64,000 bases of DNA from Halorubrum sodomense. GTDB lineage: Archaea; Halobacteriota; Halobacteria; Halobacteriales; Haloferacaceae. Below, piece after piece: positions 17,551 through 28,293 of this stretch. The DNA lies in NCBI RefSeq assembly GCF_900111935.1, contig NZ_FOYN01000002.1:434001-498000 (forward strand), written 5' to 3'. Numbering within the stretch: the first letter of the stretch is position 1; the number at the start of each line of letters is the position of its first letter. Position numbers and translations under genes: made by a program. The notes beneath the pieces are model-generated. The model worked only from the letters and a program-made list of their open reading frames with translations. It was not told where the DNA came from and did no database searches.

Positions 17551-18420
17551 ATGCAGTCGCTCGTCATCGTCGCGCACGGCTCGCACCTCAACCCCGAGTC
17601 GAGCGCGCCGACGTACGACCACGCCGACACGATCCGCGCCGCCGGTGCCTTCGACGAGGTCCGCACCGGCTTCTGGAAGGAAGAGCCCCACTTCCGAGAG
17701 GTGCTCCGTACCGTCGAGGGGTCGGAGATCTACGTCGTCCCGCTGTTCGTTTCGGAGGGGTACTTCACCGAGCAGGTGATCCCCCGCGAGCTCCGGCTCA
17801 ACGGGTGGGACGTCTCCGAGTGGGACTCCGACGGCCTCTCCGCCGACCAGGCCACGCTCGTCGCCGAGGACATCGACAGCGAGGTCCACTACTGCGGCCC
17901 GGTCGGGACCCACCGCGCGATGACTGACGTGATCGTCCGGCGGGCGGAGTCCGTGACGAACGACGCCGACGTGGGCGACGGGTTCGGGCTGGCGGTCGTC
18001 GGTCACGGCACCGAGCGCAACGAGAACTCGGCGAAGGCGATCGAGTACCACGCCGACCGGATCGCCGAGCGCGACCGCTTCGACGAGGTGAAGGCGCTGT
18101 ACATGGACGAGGAGCCCGAGGTCGACGACCTCCCGGAGCACTTCGAGAGCGACGACGTCGTCCTGGTCCCCCTCTTCATCGCCGACGGCTACCACACGCA
18201 GGAGGACATCCCGGAGGACGTCGGCCTCTGCGAGGACCACACCGAGGGGTACGACGTGCCCGAGACCGTCGACGGCACCCGGATCTGGTACGCCGGCGCG
18301 GTGGGAACGGAGCCGCTCATGGCCGACGTGGTGTTGGAGCGCGCCGCCGACGCCGGCGCCGACGTCGGCGGGGCGCTCGACGACGTGCGCGAGACGACCC
18401 GCGTCGCCACGGGGGACTGA
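17551..18420 (+). CDS. cbiX: CbiX-type sirohydrochlorin cobaltochelatase, two-domain
   Basis: 289 residues. It likely inserts Co2+ into sirohydrochlorin early in anaerobic cobalamin synthesis. The family begins with a metal-ligand His motif, seen here as LVIVAHGSHLNPES (residues 4-17). A second copy of the half-domain starts at LAVVGHGTERNENS, so the protein is the duplicated form of about 290 residues. The PLFVSEGYF and PLFIADGYH motifs occur once in each half. It is followed 2 nt later by the DR2241-family gene, a pairing well known in haloarchaea. No other cbi genes are in the window. Confidence 0.92.
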   Translation: MQSLVIVAHGSHLNPESSAPTYDHADTIRAAGAFDEVRTGFWKEEPHFREVLRTVEGSEIYVVPLFVSEGYFTEQVIPRELRLNGWDVSEWDSDGLSADQATLVAEDIDSEVHYCGPVGTHRAMTDVIVRRAESVTNDADVGDGFGLAVVGHGTERNENSAKAIEYHADRIAERDRFDEVKALYMDEEPEVDDLPEHFESDDVVLVPLFIADGYHTQEDIPEDVGLCEDHTEGYDVPETVDGTRIWYAGAVGTEPLMADVVLERAADAGADVGGALDDVRETTRVATGD

Positions 18421-18422
18421 CC

Positions 18423-19652
18423 GTGGCCGACTCCACCCCCGGTACCGACGGCGGCGAGGCGGGCGAAGCGGGCGAGGCGGACGACGACGGACCCGAACTC
18501 CCCGACGTCGACCTCCCGAGCGACGCGTTCGACGCGGTGCTCGACGCGCTCGACGACCGCGACCCCGGCGAACCCCTCCAGTTCGAGGGGTTCAGCGTCG
18601 CGCGCGGCACCAAAGGAACCGACGAGGACCTGCCCGGCGGCACGCCCGACGAGTACGTCCTCGCCGCCGGCGGCCGCCCGACGGGGATGAGCGAGCGCGA
18701 CCTCCACGGGGCGCTCGCCGAGCGCGCGCCCGCCGTCACCGACTGGTACGTCTTCGAGCGGGTCGTCGGCGAGTTCGGGCCGCGCCGCGCGTTCCTCCGC
18801 TGGATCGAGGACGCCGACGGCGAGACCGTCGCGACCCGGTACGCGGCGCTCGCCGAGGGGATCGAGCGCGCGTGGGGGGAGCTGAAGATCACGGCCACGA
18901 TCACCGACCGCGGCGAGCGCCGCTACGACGTGCGCCACGCCGACGACGCCGGCGTTCCGGTCGACGAGCTCGACGCGTACGAGGACCCGCTCGACGCGCG
19001 CGAGCTGGTCACCTTCGACGAGAAGGGGCGGTACCGGCCGCTCAAGACCGCGCCGTCGCTCGCGGGCGGCTGGGTCTTCCCCGACCTGGGCCCCCGCGAC
19101 CTCTACGAGGCGGTGGAGACGATCTACCCCGCGACGGTCGCCAACTGGCACCGCGAGCGCGAGGGCGAGCTCGACGTGACCCACTGGCGCGAGACGATGG
19201 AGCGCCAGTCGGGCATCTACGGCGTCGTGAAGACCTGGGACCGCGGCGAGGGCAACGAACACGTCGACTGGGTCGCTGAGGCGTGCTGCGACGACTCCCA
19301 GTGTCTCAAGCGGCGGGAGTGGGAGTACGACGAGGAGACCGACCTCGACGTCGACGGCGGCGACGGCGTCTTCCCCTGTCGCGAGCCCTGCTCCGTCGTG
19401 GTGTCGGCCGCGCGCAAGTGGACGCGGCTGGAGAGCGAGCAGCCCCGGACGTACGAGTTCGAACTGACCCCGAGCGAGAAGGAGCAGGTCGAAGACATCA
19501 TCGACGCGGTCGCCGACGGCCGGATCGACGAGATCCGCGAGGCCGACACGAAGGAGGGCGCGAACCGCTACCGGACGCGGTTCCTCCGGGCGAAGCTGTT
19601 CGACGACGAGGGGAACCTCGGCGGCGTGCCGACCGATCCGGACGAGGAGTGA
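18423..19652 (+). CDS. DR2241 family protein, probable Fe-S protein paired with CbiX
   Basis: 409 residues with a GTG start 2 nt after the cbiX stop, so translation is probably coupled. An acidic N-terminus is followed by an alpha/beta domain. The C-terminal part carries a Cys cluster (EACCDDSQCLKRREW, then FPCREPCS) that could bind a [4Fe-4S] cluster. In some genomes DR2241 is fused to CbiX, which points to a role in cobaltochelation or metal handling in cobalamin synthesis. The exact reaction is unproven. Confidence 0.85.
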   Translation: MADSTPGTDGGEAGEAGEADDDGPELPDVDLPSDAFDAVLDALDDRDPGEPLQFEGFSVARGTKGTDEDLPGGTPDEYVLAAGGRPTGMSERDLHGALAERAPAVTDWYVFERVVGEFGPRRAFLRWIEDADGETVATRYAALAEGIERAWGELKITATITDRGERRYDVRHADDAGVPVDELDAYEDPLDARELVTFDEKGRYRPLKTAPSLAGGWVFPDLGPRDLYEAVETIYPATVANWHREREGELDVTHWRETMERQSGIYGVVKTWDRGEGNEHVDWVAEACCDDSQCLKRREWEYDEETDLDVDGGDGVFPCREPCSVVVSAARKWTRLESEQPRTYEFELTPSEKEQVEDIIDAVADGRIDEIREADTKEGANRYRTRFLRAKLFDDEGNLGGVPTDPDEE

Positions 19653-19752
19653 CCGCTGCGGCGGCCGGCGCCGAACCGCGCTACACCGACCCCCACCGGA
19701 AACATCGCCGCGCCCCGCAGGCTTTTCTCGCCGCCCCCGATACGGTGGGGTA

Positions 19753-20559
19753 ATGAACGCCGTCACGCTGGGCCCCGCCGGCACGTACTCGCACCGCGCC
19801 GCGCGCGCCGTCGCCGCCGAGGTGTCGTTCCGGGAGTCGGTCACCGCGATCGTCGACGCCGTCGCGAGCGGCGAGTTCGAGCGCGGGGTCGTCCCCATCG
19901 AGAACAGCATCGAGGGGTCCGTCACGGAGAGCCTCGACGCGCTCGCCGACTACGACGTGGCGGTGACCCGCGAGGTCGTCACGCCGATCCGCCACGCCCT
20001 CCTCGCGCAGGACGAGGAGTTCGAGGCCGTCGCGAGCCACTCGCAGGCGCTCGCGCAGTGTCGCAACTGGCTGGAGGCGAACTACCCGGACGCCGGCCTC
20101 GAAGCGGTCGCCTCAACGGCCCGCGGGGTCGAGCGAGCCCGCGAGGACGCCCGCGTGGCCGGGATCGGCCACCCCGATAACGCCGGCGACGACCTCGAGA
20201 TCCTCGCGGCCGACATTCAGGACCGAACGTCGAACGCGACGCGCTTCCTCGTCGTCGCGCCCGAGTCCGCGCGCTCCGACGCCGGCGGAAAGACCACGCT
20301 GATCGTCTACCCGAACGCGAACTACCCCGGCCTCCTCCTGGAACTGCTGGAGGCGTTCGCCGACCGCAACCTCAACCTCTCGCGGATCGAGTCGCGTCCG
20401 AGCGGCGAGCGCCTCGGCGACTACCTGTTCCACTTCGACGTGGACGCCGGCCTCTACGAGGACCACATGGCGGCCGCCGTCCGGGATATCGAGGCCATCG
20501 CCGACAAGGGGTGGGTCAAGGTGCTCGGATCGTACGACACCGAACACGTGCTGGACTGA
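19753..20559 (+). CDS. pheA: Prephenate dehydratase
   Basis: 268 residues. Converts prephenate to phenylpyruvate in phenylalanine synthesis. The N-terminal motif LGPAGTYSHRAA, the PIENSIEGSV motif and the essential TRF (NATRFLVV) are all present. A C-terminal ACT domain (about 180-265), including the ESRPSGE motif, is expected to bind phenylalanine for feedback control. No chorismate mutase domain is fused. The gene has an independent start about 100 nt after the DR2241 gene. Confidence 0.96.
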   Translation: MNAVTLGPAGTYSHRAARAVAAEVSFRESVTAIVDAVASGEFERGVVPIENSIEGSVTESLDALADYDVAVTREVVTPIRHALLAQDEEFEAVASHSQALAQCRNWLEANYPDAGLEAVASTARGVERAREDARVAGIGHPDNAGDDLEILAADIQDRTSNATRFLVVAPESARSDAGGKTTLIVYPNANYPGLLLELLEAFADRNLNLSRIESRPSGERLGDYLFHFDVDAGLYEDHMAAAVRDIEAIADKGWVKVLGSYDTEHVLD

Positions 20560-20687
20560 GCCGCCCCACCCGGCCGCGGCGGGATTCCGGACCCGCCTCT
20601 CCCGGCTCGGTCCCCCGCCCGAAGTCGGTAATATTGGCGGAGATTTGGGTCTCTTTCGTGGGGAAGTCAGGTTGCTTTCACCAAATT

Positions 20688-20698
20688 GTTAAATAAAT
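20688..20698 (+). promoter_or_regulatory. Probable TATA box of the fasciclin gene
   Basis: The AT-rich TTAAATAAATT lies about 32-42 nt before the ATG at 20730. Confidence 0.5.
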
Positions 20699-20729
20699 TC
20701 TGAAACGTTCTCCCGGGCGGGTGTTTCCC

Positions 20730-21224
20730 ATGAACGCTGGCAGACGGACGGTACTGAAGCGCGTCGGCGCGGGAACAGCGGCGCTGATCGGCGGCGCGGG
20801 GGCGGCCGCAGCGAAGCCGCCGAGCCGGGGCGACACGATAGTCGACGTGGCCGCCGCGGCCGACGGCTTCGACGTGCTCGTCGCCGCGGTCCGGGAGGCG
20901 GGGCTCGTCGACACGCTGAACGGGAACCGACAGCTGACGGTCTTCGCCCCGACCGACGCGGCGTTTAACGACGCTGGGATCACGGTCGACAACGTCGACG
21001 CGGTCGACGACGAGTTCCTGACCGACGTGCTCACCTACCACGTCGTGCCGGGCCGTCGGAAGGCGAACTCGATCGTCAACGCGAGCCAGGTGCCGACCCT
21101 GAACGGCGCGAAGGTCGACGTCGACGGCACCGACCTCAACGGCGACCAGGCCGACATCGTCGACACGAACATCGAGGCCTCGAACGGCATCATCCACGTC
21201 ATCGACGGCGTGTTACAGCCGTAG
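20730..21224 (+). CDS. Exported fasciclin-domain protein
   Basis: 164 residues. The N-terminus NAGRRTVLKRVGAG resembles a twin-arginine signal, followed by a hydrophobic Ala/Gly stretch, so export by Tat is likely. Residues about 35-163 form one FAS1 domain with the H1 motif TVFAPTDAAF and the H2 motif ending in NGIIHVIDGVLQP. FAS1 proteins mediate cell-surface adhesion. The ATG at 20730 is chosen over a GTG three codons earlier because it starts the signal peptide. Confidence 0.92.
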   Translation: MNAGRRTVLKRVGAGTAALIGGAGAAAAKPPSRGDTIVDVAAAADGFDVLVAAVREAGLVDTLNGNRQLTVFAPTDAAFNDAGITVDNVDAVDDEFLTDVLTYHVVPGRRKANSIVNASQVPTLNGAKVDVDGTDLNGDQADIVDTNIEASNGIIHVIDGVLQP

Positions 21225-21322
21225 GCGACGGATCAATCGTGTCCCCGCCGGCGTTACGCTCTCCCCGCTCCCCGTGCGGGTATCCCCGCGCTTATTACCC
21301 GGTCCTCCGATTGGTACTCTCG

Positions 21323-21598
21323 ATGGAGGCGGTCCTCTGGCAGGTGTTGGCGGGTACCCGGGGCGGTCCGAACCGCGCCCGGCTGCTCCGCGCGCTCGAC
21401 GAGCGCCCGCGGAACGCCAACCAGCTCGCCGAGGACCTCGACCTCGCGTACAAGACCGTCAGACACCATCTCGACGTGCTCGAGGAGAACGGCGTGATCG
21501 AGAGCACCGACCAGAACTACGGTGCCATTTACCTCCCCACGGACCGGACCCGTACGCACTGGGACACCGTCGAAGAGATCGTCGACCAACTGGAATGA
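21323..21598 (+). CDS. ArsR-like winged-helix transcription regulator
   Basis: 91 residues. It is a compact winged HTH: RARLLRALDERPRNANQLAE (helices 1-2), LDLAYKTVRHHLDVLEE (recognition helix) and a wing ending in YLPTDRT. No metal-binding cysteines, so it is not a classical metal sensor. The gene precedes a small membrane protein gene, 55 nt apart on the same strand. HTH genes next to DUF7521-like membrane proteins are common in haloarchaea and suggest a one-component membrane stress circuit, which is an inference. Confidence 0.88.
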   Translation: MEAVLWQVLAGTRGGPNRARLLRALDERPRNANQLAEDLDLAYKTVRHHLDVLEENGVIESTDQNYGAIYLPTDRTRTHWDTVEEIVDQLE

Positions 21599-21653
21599 GT
21601 ATGACCTACCCCCCGAACGCAGCGACCGACCGCGGAACCGGAGGGCGCGCGCC

Positions 21654-22088
21654 ATGACCGCGACCCTCGGCGTGACGACCGCTGCGACGACCCTCGACGT
21701 AGCGACGGCCAGCTTGGACGTAGCGACGACCCTCGACGTAGCGACGGCCAGCTTGGACGTAGCGACGGCCAGCTTGGACGTAGCGACCGCCGGCATCGCG
21801 ACGCTCGGCGGCGCGACGCTCGGCGTGGCGCGGGTCGCCGCGGCGCTGAACATCCTGCTGCTGCTCGTCCTCGTCGGCATCTGGGGCCGGAACTACCTCG
21901 AGATCCGGTCGAAACACACCCTCGGCTCGGCGGTGTTCGCGCTCCTCCTCCTCGCCGAGAACGCCCTGGCGCTGTTCTACTACCTGAACCCGCCGCAGAT
22001 GTCGACGCCGGCGCTCCGGGCGATGATGTACCTCCAGATCCTGGAGTTCGTCGGCATCGCCTTCCTCGTGTACGTCACCTGGGACTGA
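21654..22088 (+). CDS. DUF7521-like small membrane protein with a repeated N-terminus
   Basis: 144 residues. The first 55 residues consist mainly of repeated LDVATAS units. They are followed by three membrane segments, about 62-80, 93-112 and 122-143. The C-terminal membrane part is conserved in character; the repeat-rich N-terminus is odd and may have expanded recently. Downstream of the ArsR-like gene. The ATG at 21654 is the first in frame after the HTH stop, though a start after the repeats cannot be excluded. Confidence 0.7.
   Translation: MTATLGVTTAATTLDVATASLDVATTLDVATASLDVATASLDVATAGIATLGGATLGVARVAAALNILLLLVLVGIWGRNYLEIRSKHTLGSAVFALLLLAENALALFYYLNPPQMSTPALRAMMYLQILEFVGIAFLVYVTWD
21692..21787 (+). 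repeat. Imperfect tandem repeats (about 18-21 bp) in a coding region
   Basis: Near-identical units of CTTGGACGTAGCGACGGCC (and a CTCGACGTAGCGACG variant) are repeated about five times and encode LDVATAS. They are in frame with the membrane protein at 21654-22088. Confidence 0.85.
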
Positions 22089-22139
22089 GCCGGTCGGTCC
22101 CATAGACTGAGTCGCGTCGGTCCCCGGGACCGAGTCGCC

Positions 22140-23660
<1,521 letters not shown>

Positions 23661-23772
23661 TACGACGTGGTTGCCGGGGTGCGCGTTTCAAATCGTCGGA
23701 TCGAGCGAGACGAGGACCGATACGACTCCGCCGTCGGTTCGTCTGCCCGGGCGTGGATATTCGATATTGACC

Positions 23773-24112
23773 GCGGATCGGCGGCGAGCACCACCAAAGC
23801 CCCAGCCGATCGGATACAAATAACCCACAGTAGATCGACGGCGAACGCCTCCAAAGCCCCAGCCGCGAGGGCGCCGTACGCTCGCTGTGCGCTTCACTCG
23901 GTCGCTCACTACGTTCGCTTCCTCGTTCCAGTGCTTACGTCGCCTACGGCGCCCTCGTGGCTGCCCCTTTGATTCCCACCCCGCACAGCACCGCAACCGC
24001 GCCTCACACCTCCCCAGCCTCGTCGGCCGGCCTCCGCTTCGCTCCGGCCGGCCGACTCCCTCGCACGCGCTCCTCGCGGGCCACGGGCCCGCTCGGAGGC
24101 GCGCGCCACCGC
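23773..24112 (+). repeat. Structured intergenic repeat, copy B
   Basis: Same family as copy A. The CCAAAGCCCCAGCC module is present twice, the first ending with a different continuation (CCGATCGG), the second at 23851-23865. P0 arms are 23861-23878 and 23945-23962. Relative to copy A they carry one G-C to C-G compensated change and one G-U wobble. The core CTCACACCTCCCCAGCCTCG is at 24003-24022. The next hairpin has GTCGGCCGGCC and GGCCGGCCGAC arms, and the last has GCGGGCC and GGGCCCGC. It ends with GCGCCACCGC and an AT palindrome CTATTTATAAATAG at 24117-24130. It fills the cysS-ilvA gap. Confidence 0.75.
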
Positions 24113-24144
24113 AATTCTATTTATAAATAGACAACTGCCTACTC

Positions 24145-25407
24145 TCACGCCTCCCGCGTCGTCCACGTCACCTCGTATCCCGCCTCGCGCACCGCGGTCA
24201 GGACGCGGTCGACGTGGGCGGGGCCGTTCGTCTCCACCTCGAACACGAGGTCGGCGTCGCCCACCGGCAGGTCCGGGCGGCTGCGCTCGTGGCGCACCGT
24301 CCGGATGTTCGCGCGCTCGCCGCCGATCAGGGTCGCGATCTCTCCCATCGTCCCGGGCGTGTCGTCGATCCGGACGGAGAGCTCGATCAGCTGGTCGCGG
24401 TCGACGAGGGCGTGCGTCACCACCTCCTTCAGCGTCGTCACGTCGATGTTGCCGCCACAGAGGAGGGGGACGACCGTCTCGCCGGCGAGGTCGAGCTCGT
24501 CGACCGCGTCGTCGTTCAGGAGGGCGGCCGCCGCGGTCGCGCCCGCGCCCTCGACCATCTGCTTCGCGCGCTCCAGGAGCAACAGGATCGCGTTCGCCAC
24601 GTCGTCGTCGCTCACCACGACGGCGTCGTCGAGGTGCTCGTCCAGCAGGCCGAAGGTGAGCTCGCTCAGCCCGCCGGTCGCGATCCCGTCCGCGATGGTG
24701 TCCGGCTCGTCGCGCGTCACGAGCTCGCCGGCCGCGAGGCTCTCCGAGAGCGTCGACGCGCCCTCGGTCTGGACGCCCACCACGCGCGTCTCGGGCGAGC
24801 GCGCCTTCACCGCGGCCGCGACGCCGCCCGCGAGCCCGCCGCCGCCCACCGGGACGAGGACGGCGTCGGCGTCGGGCACCTGCTCTATCACCTCCAGGCC
24901 GAGCGTCCCCTGCCCGGCGACCACGTCCGGGTCGTCGAACGCGTGGACGAACCGCGTCCCGGGGTCGTCGGTCAGCGTCCGGGCGTGTGCCATCGCCTCT
25001 GGGAACGCGCTCCCGCGGAGCACGACCTCCGCGCCGTACGCGCGGGTCGCCTCGATCTTCGCCGCCGGCGCCGACTCCGGCATCACGATCGTCGCGTCGA
25101 TCCCGGCGTCCGACGCCGCCAGCGCCACTCCCTGAGCGTGGTTGCCCGCGCTCGCGGCCACGACGCGCTCGATCGCCGGCCCGTCGGTCCCCTCCCCGGA
25201 GCCGCCGATCGCCAGCGAGATCGCGTTGTACGCGCCGCGCGTCTTGAACGAGCCGGTGCGCTGGAGGTGTTCCATCTTCAGACGCACGTCGGCGCCGCAC
25301 CGGTCGCTCAGCGACCGACTCCGCTCGACGGGCGTGCGCTGGACGATGTCGGTGCCGGCGATCCGCTCGGCGGCGGCCTCGACGTCGTCGATCGTGACGG
25401 GAGACAT
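24145..25407 (-). CDS. ilvA: Threonine dehydratase (PLP, with C-terminal ACT domain)
   Basis: 420 residues. Converts threonine to 2-oxobutanoate, the first step of isoleucine synthesis or a catabolic route. The PLP lysine is K55 in SFKTRGA. The phosphate-binding Gly loop GGGGLAGG follows LVPV. Residues from about 345 form an ACT domain (IDDTPGTMGEIATLIG), which fits the short, single-ACT catabolic/biosynthetic form found in archaea. The gene's enamine product is a substrate of RidA, present at 7.2 kb. A RidA link is known biochemistry, not proved here. Confidence 0.95.
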   Translation of the reverse strand: MSPVTIDDVEAAAERIAGTDIVQRTPVERSRSLSDRCGADVRLKMEHLQRTGSFKTRGAYNAISLAIGGSGEGTDGPAIERVVAASAGNHAQGVALAASDAGIDATIVMPESAPAAKIEATRAYGAEVVLRGSAFPEAMAHARTLTDDPGTRFVHAFDDPDVVAGQGTLGLEVIEQVPDADAVLVPVGGGGLAGGVAAAVKARSPETRVVGVQTEGASTLSESLAAGELVTRDEPDTIADGIATGGLSELTFGLLDEHLDDAVVVSDDDVANAILLLLERAKQMVEGAGATAAAALLNDDAVDELDLAGETVVPLLCGGNIDVTTLKEVVTHALVDRDQLIELSVRIDDTPGTMGEIATLIGGERANIRTVRHERSRPDLPVGDADLVFEVETNGPAHVDRVLTAVREAGYEVTWTTREA

Positions 25408-25491
25408 GGCGGAGCCGTTCTCGGGCGCCCCCGAAAAGGACTCGGATACGGAACGGAGTCAGAACCCTCGCGTCGCCGCGTCGACCGGACC

Positions 25492-26877
25492 CTACCGCTT
25501 CCCGAGCGCCTCCTCGAAGACGCGCTGGGCCCGCTCGTACCCCTCGTTCCGGTCGACGATCGGATGCGGGTAGTCGGGCGCCAGCTCCTCGCGCTCCGCC
25601 CGCGAGAGGGTCGGCCAGTCGACGACCTTGCCCGCGGGCACGTCCGCGAGTTCCGGGACGTACGCCGTCACGAAGCGCGCGTCCGCGTCGTACTTCGACA
25701 TCTGGCTCACCGGGTCGAAGATGCGCACGTCGACGGAGTCGGTACCGGTCGAGGCGGTCCACTGCCACGCGCCGTGGTTCGAGGCGTAGTCGTGGTCGAT
25801 CAGCTGCTTGGTGAAGTAGCGCGCGCCGCGCCGCCAGTCGATCAGGAGGTGTTTCGTCAGGAAGCTCGCGACCACCTGTCGCGGGCGGTTGTGAATATAC
25901 CCCTCCGCGTTCAGCTGCCGCATCCCGGCGTCGACGAGGGGGTAGCCGGTCTCGCCGCGCGCCCACGCCTCGAAGTCGGCGTCCGACTCGCGCCACGCGA
26001 TCTCGTTCGGGAACGACTTGTAGTTGGACACCGCGAGGTCGGGGTTGTAGTACAGCAGGTGGTACATCTGCTCGCGCCACGACAGCTCGTAGCGGTACTT
26101 GTCGACGTTGCGGCGTTCGCTCCCGGTCGCGGCGTCGTACGCGTCGCTCGCGCCCGCCCACAGCTCTCGGATCCCGATCGCGCCCGTCGCGAGGTACGGC
26201 GACATTCGGGAGACCGCGCGTGTCGGCGCCTCGACGGCCCGCGAGAGGTCGTCGCGGGTGTCGTTGTAGGAGGTGATCCCGCCTTCGAGGAAGCCGTCGA
26301 ACCGCTCGCGGGCGGCCTCGTACCCCGCCTCGGGGAGGTCGATGTCGGCGTCGGGCTCGGGGACCGTCTTCCCGTCGCGCACGTCGGCCAGCGCGTCCGG
26401 ACCGGGCGCCGCGTACGGCCCGCGCTTCGGCACGGCCTCCCAGTCGTCGTGGAACTGACTGTGGTTCGGGTAGCGATCCGCTAGCCGCCCGGGGTCGACC
26501 AACACGAGGTCGGTCCGCGAGTCCGTCTCGACGCCCGCGCCGGCGAGCGCGTCCTCGACCGCCCGCTGTCGGTTCCGACGGGCCGGTCTGTAGTGCTCGT
26601 TGTAGTACACCGTCTCGGCGTCGTACTCCGCCGCGAGGTCGACGAGGACCTCGCTCGGGTCGCCCGCGCGGACGACTAGGTCGCTCCCGAGTTCGCGGTA
26701 CCGTTCCTCCAGCCGCTTCACGTGCCGGAGGGAGAGGGCGCGCTGACGCGCACCGACCGCCGCGAGCAGGTCGGCGTCGTACACGAACGCCGGCACAATT
26801 TCCCCCTCTCGGGCCGCGGCCGCGAGGCCGGCGTTGTCTCGCATCCGAGCGTCCCCGCGGTGCCAGAACAGGCGCAT
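25492..26877 (-). CDS. phr2: Deoxyribodipyrimidine photolyase
   Basis: 461 residues. Light-driven repair of UV-induced cyclobutane pyrimidine dimers. The N-terminal alpha/beta domain starts MRLFWHRGDARMRDN and suits antenna binding. The FAD-binding region has LSWREQMYHLLYYN, MRQLNAEGYIHNRPRQVVAS and DHDYASNHGAWQW. The ATG at 26877 is the family start; the in-frame extension to 26961 has no homology in character. Divergent from the hsp20 gene with about 110 nt between starts. Cryptochrome function is possible but photolyase is favoured by the complete motif set. Confidence 0.94.
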   Translation of the reverse strand: MRLFWHRGDARMRDNAGLAAAAREGEIVPAFVYDADLLAAVGARQRALSLRHVKRLEERYRELGSDLVVRAGDPSEVLVDLAAEYDAETVYYNEHYRPARRNRQRAVEDALAGAGVETDSRTDLVLVDPGRLADRYPNHSQFHDDWEAVPKRGPYAAPGPDALADVRDGKTVPEPDADIDLPEAGYEAARERFDGFLEGGITSYNDTRDDLSRAVEAPTRAVSRMSPYLATGAIGIRELWAGASDAYDAATGSERRNVDKYRYELSWREQMYHLLYYNPDLAVSNYKSFPNEIAWRESDADFEAWARGETGYPLVDAGMRQLNAEGYIHNRPRQVVASFLTKHLLIDWRRGARYFTKQLIDHDYASNHGAWQWTASTGTDSVDVRIFDPVSQMSKYDADARFVTAYVPELADVPAGKVVDWPTLSRAEREELAPDYPHPIVDRNEGYERAQRVFEEALGKR

Positions 26878-26988
26878 ACGATCGCCTGGGGCGCGAGCGG
26901 ATAGTGTCTGTCGCCCGCCCGCGTGACCGTCGACGGACCCCGGTACCGCCAGTACGTTCAAGACGCTCCGTCACGAATCTTGACCTGT

Positions 26989-27522
26989 ATGACCCGACGC
27001 GATCCCTTCGACGAGATCGAGGACCTGCTCGAACGGATGGGCCGCGAGTTCGAGGAGCTCGGCGGCACGCTGGAGGGGACCGGTCCCGAGGTCCCGCGGT
27101 TCCCCGGCGCCCGCGAGGTCGACGTCGACGTGATCGAGGACGACGAGGCGATCACCGTCGTCGCCGACCTCCCCGGATTCGACCCCGCCGACGTCGACGT
27201 CGAGTTCCGCGACGAGGCGCTCGCGATCTCCGGATCCCGCGAGGAGTCGAGCGAATTCGACGTTGCGGACGCGGGCGACGACGCCGGTGAGGCCGACCCG
27301 GACGCCGCGTCCGACGCGGCCGACGGCGCACGCGAAGCCGACGACGAGGCCCGCTACCACCGGCGCGAACGGCGCTTCAGATCCGTCTCCCGTCGGATTC
27401 CGATCCCCGAACCGATCGAGGCGGACGCGGCGACGGCGTCCTTCGACGCCGGCGTGCTCACCGTCAGGCTCCCGAAGCGCTCGCCGGACGACGACCGCGG
27501 CCACACGATCGACGTCAGTTGA
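26989..27522 (+). CDS. hsp20: Hsp20/alpha-crystallin small heat-shock protein
   Basis: 177 residues. ATP-independent chaperone that holds unfolding proteins. The N-terminal helix has DPFDEIEDLLERMGREFEEL. The alpha-crystallin domain begins near residue 38 (VDVDVIEDDEAITVVADLPG) and ends with the GVLTVRLPK motif. An acidic insertion of about 35 residues (about 88-122, rich in Asp and Ala) interrupts the domain between DEALAISGSREE and the RRERRFRS strand. Such acidic loops are typical of haloarchaeal Hsp20. The ATG at 26989 is preferred over an upstream start at 26923. Confidence 0.95.
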   Translation: MTRRDPFDEIEDLLERMGREFEELGGTLEGTGPEVPRFPGAREVDVDVIEDDEAITVVADLPGFDPADVDVEFRDEALAISGSREESSEFDVADAGDDAGEADPDAASDAADGAREADDEARYHRRERRFRSVSRRIPIPEPIEADAATASFDAGVLTVRLPKRSPDDDRGHTIDVS

Positions 27523-27584
27523 CCCTCGGCCGCGCCGTCGCCACCGTCGATGCTTTCTCCACGTTTCCCGTGTTACCGTCTCGC

Positions 27585-28217
27585 ATGAACGACGCCGACC
27601 GCGCGGCCGCCAGGCGCGAACTGGTGCGCGCGCTCCGCGACCGCCTCGACGCGAGCGAACGGACGCTGTCGGCGATCGGCGCCGTCCCGCGCCACGAGTT
27701 CGTTCCGGAGCCGCAGCGCGCGTCGGCGTACGACGACCGTCCGCTCCCGATCGGTCACGACCAGACGGTCAGTGCGCCGCACATGGTCGCCATGATGACC
27801 GATCTCCTCGACGTCGAGCGCGGGGACCGCGTCTTCGAGGTGGGAACCGGCTGCGGCTACCACGCGGCGGTCGTCACCGAGGTAGTCGGCCCGGGGAACG
27901 TCTTCTCGGCCGAGCGCGTTCCGGAACTGGCCGCGGACGCCCGCGAACGGCTCGATCGCCTCGGCTACGACGTGACCGTCGCGGCCGAGGACGGTCTCGA
28001 GGCGTTCGCGGACGAGGCGCCGTTCGACGCCACCTACCTCACCTGCGCGGCGCCCGGGTCGGTACCGGACCCGATCGTCGACCGCGTCCGGACGGGCGGT
28101 CGCGTCGTCGCTCCCGTCCGCGAGGGCGGTCGCCAGCGGCTCGTCCGGCTCACGGTCCGCGAGGACGGGATCGACCGCGAGGACTACGGTGGCGTGCGGT
28201 TCGTTCCGATGCAGTAG
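27585..28217 (+). CDS. pcm: Protein-L-isoaspartate O-methyltransferase
   Basis: 210 residues. Methylates isoaspartyl residues in damaged proteins using S-adenosylmethionine. The substrate-site motif GHDQTVSAPHMVA is intact, as are SAM motif I (VFEVGTGCGYHAAVV) and the ALxxG-type C-terminal strand (GGRVVAPVREGG). Follows hsp20 by about 60 nt in the same direction, so the two may form a protein-quality unit. The ATG at 27585 gives a normal haloarchaeal length. Confidence 0.95.
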   Translation: MNDADRAAARRELVRALRDRLDASERTLSAIGAVPRHEFVPEPQRASAYDDRPLPIGHDQTVSAPHMVAMMTDLLDVERGDRVFEVGTGCGYHAAVVTEVVGPGNVFSAERVPELAADARERLDRLGYDVTVAAEDGLEAFADEAPFDATYLTCAAPGSVPDPIVDRVRTGGRVVAPVREGGRQRLVRLTVREDGIDREDYGGVRFVPMQ

Positions 28218-28293
28218 TCGGCCGTGCCACCGGCGTGACCGGCACCCGTCCGGCGAACGCACAGTTTTAGAGGACCGAGTTCCGAGTGCGGTC

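Noticed and set aside
23688-23996. Minus-strand frame with repeated RGWGFGG in repeat copy B
   Set aside because: It reads the repeat's leader modules in reverse. The repeated residues come from the duplicated CCAAAGCCCC module, not from a protein domain.
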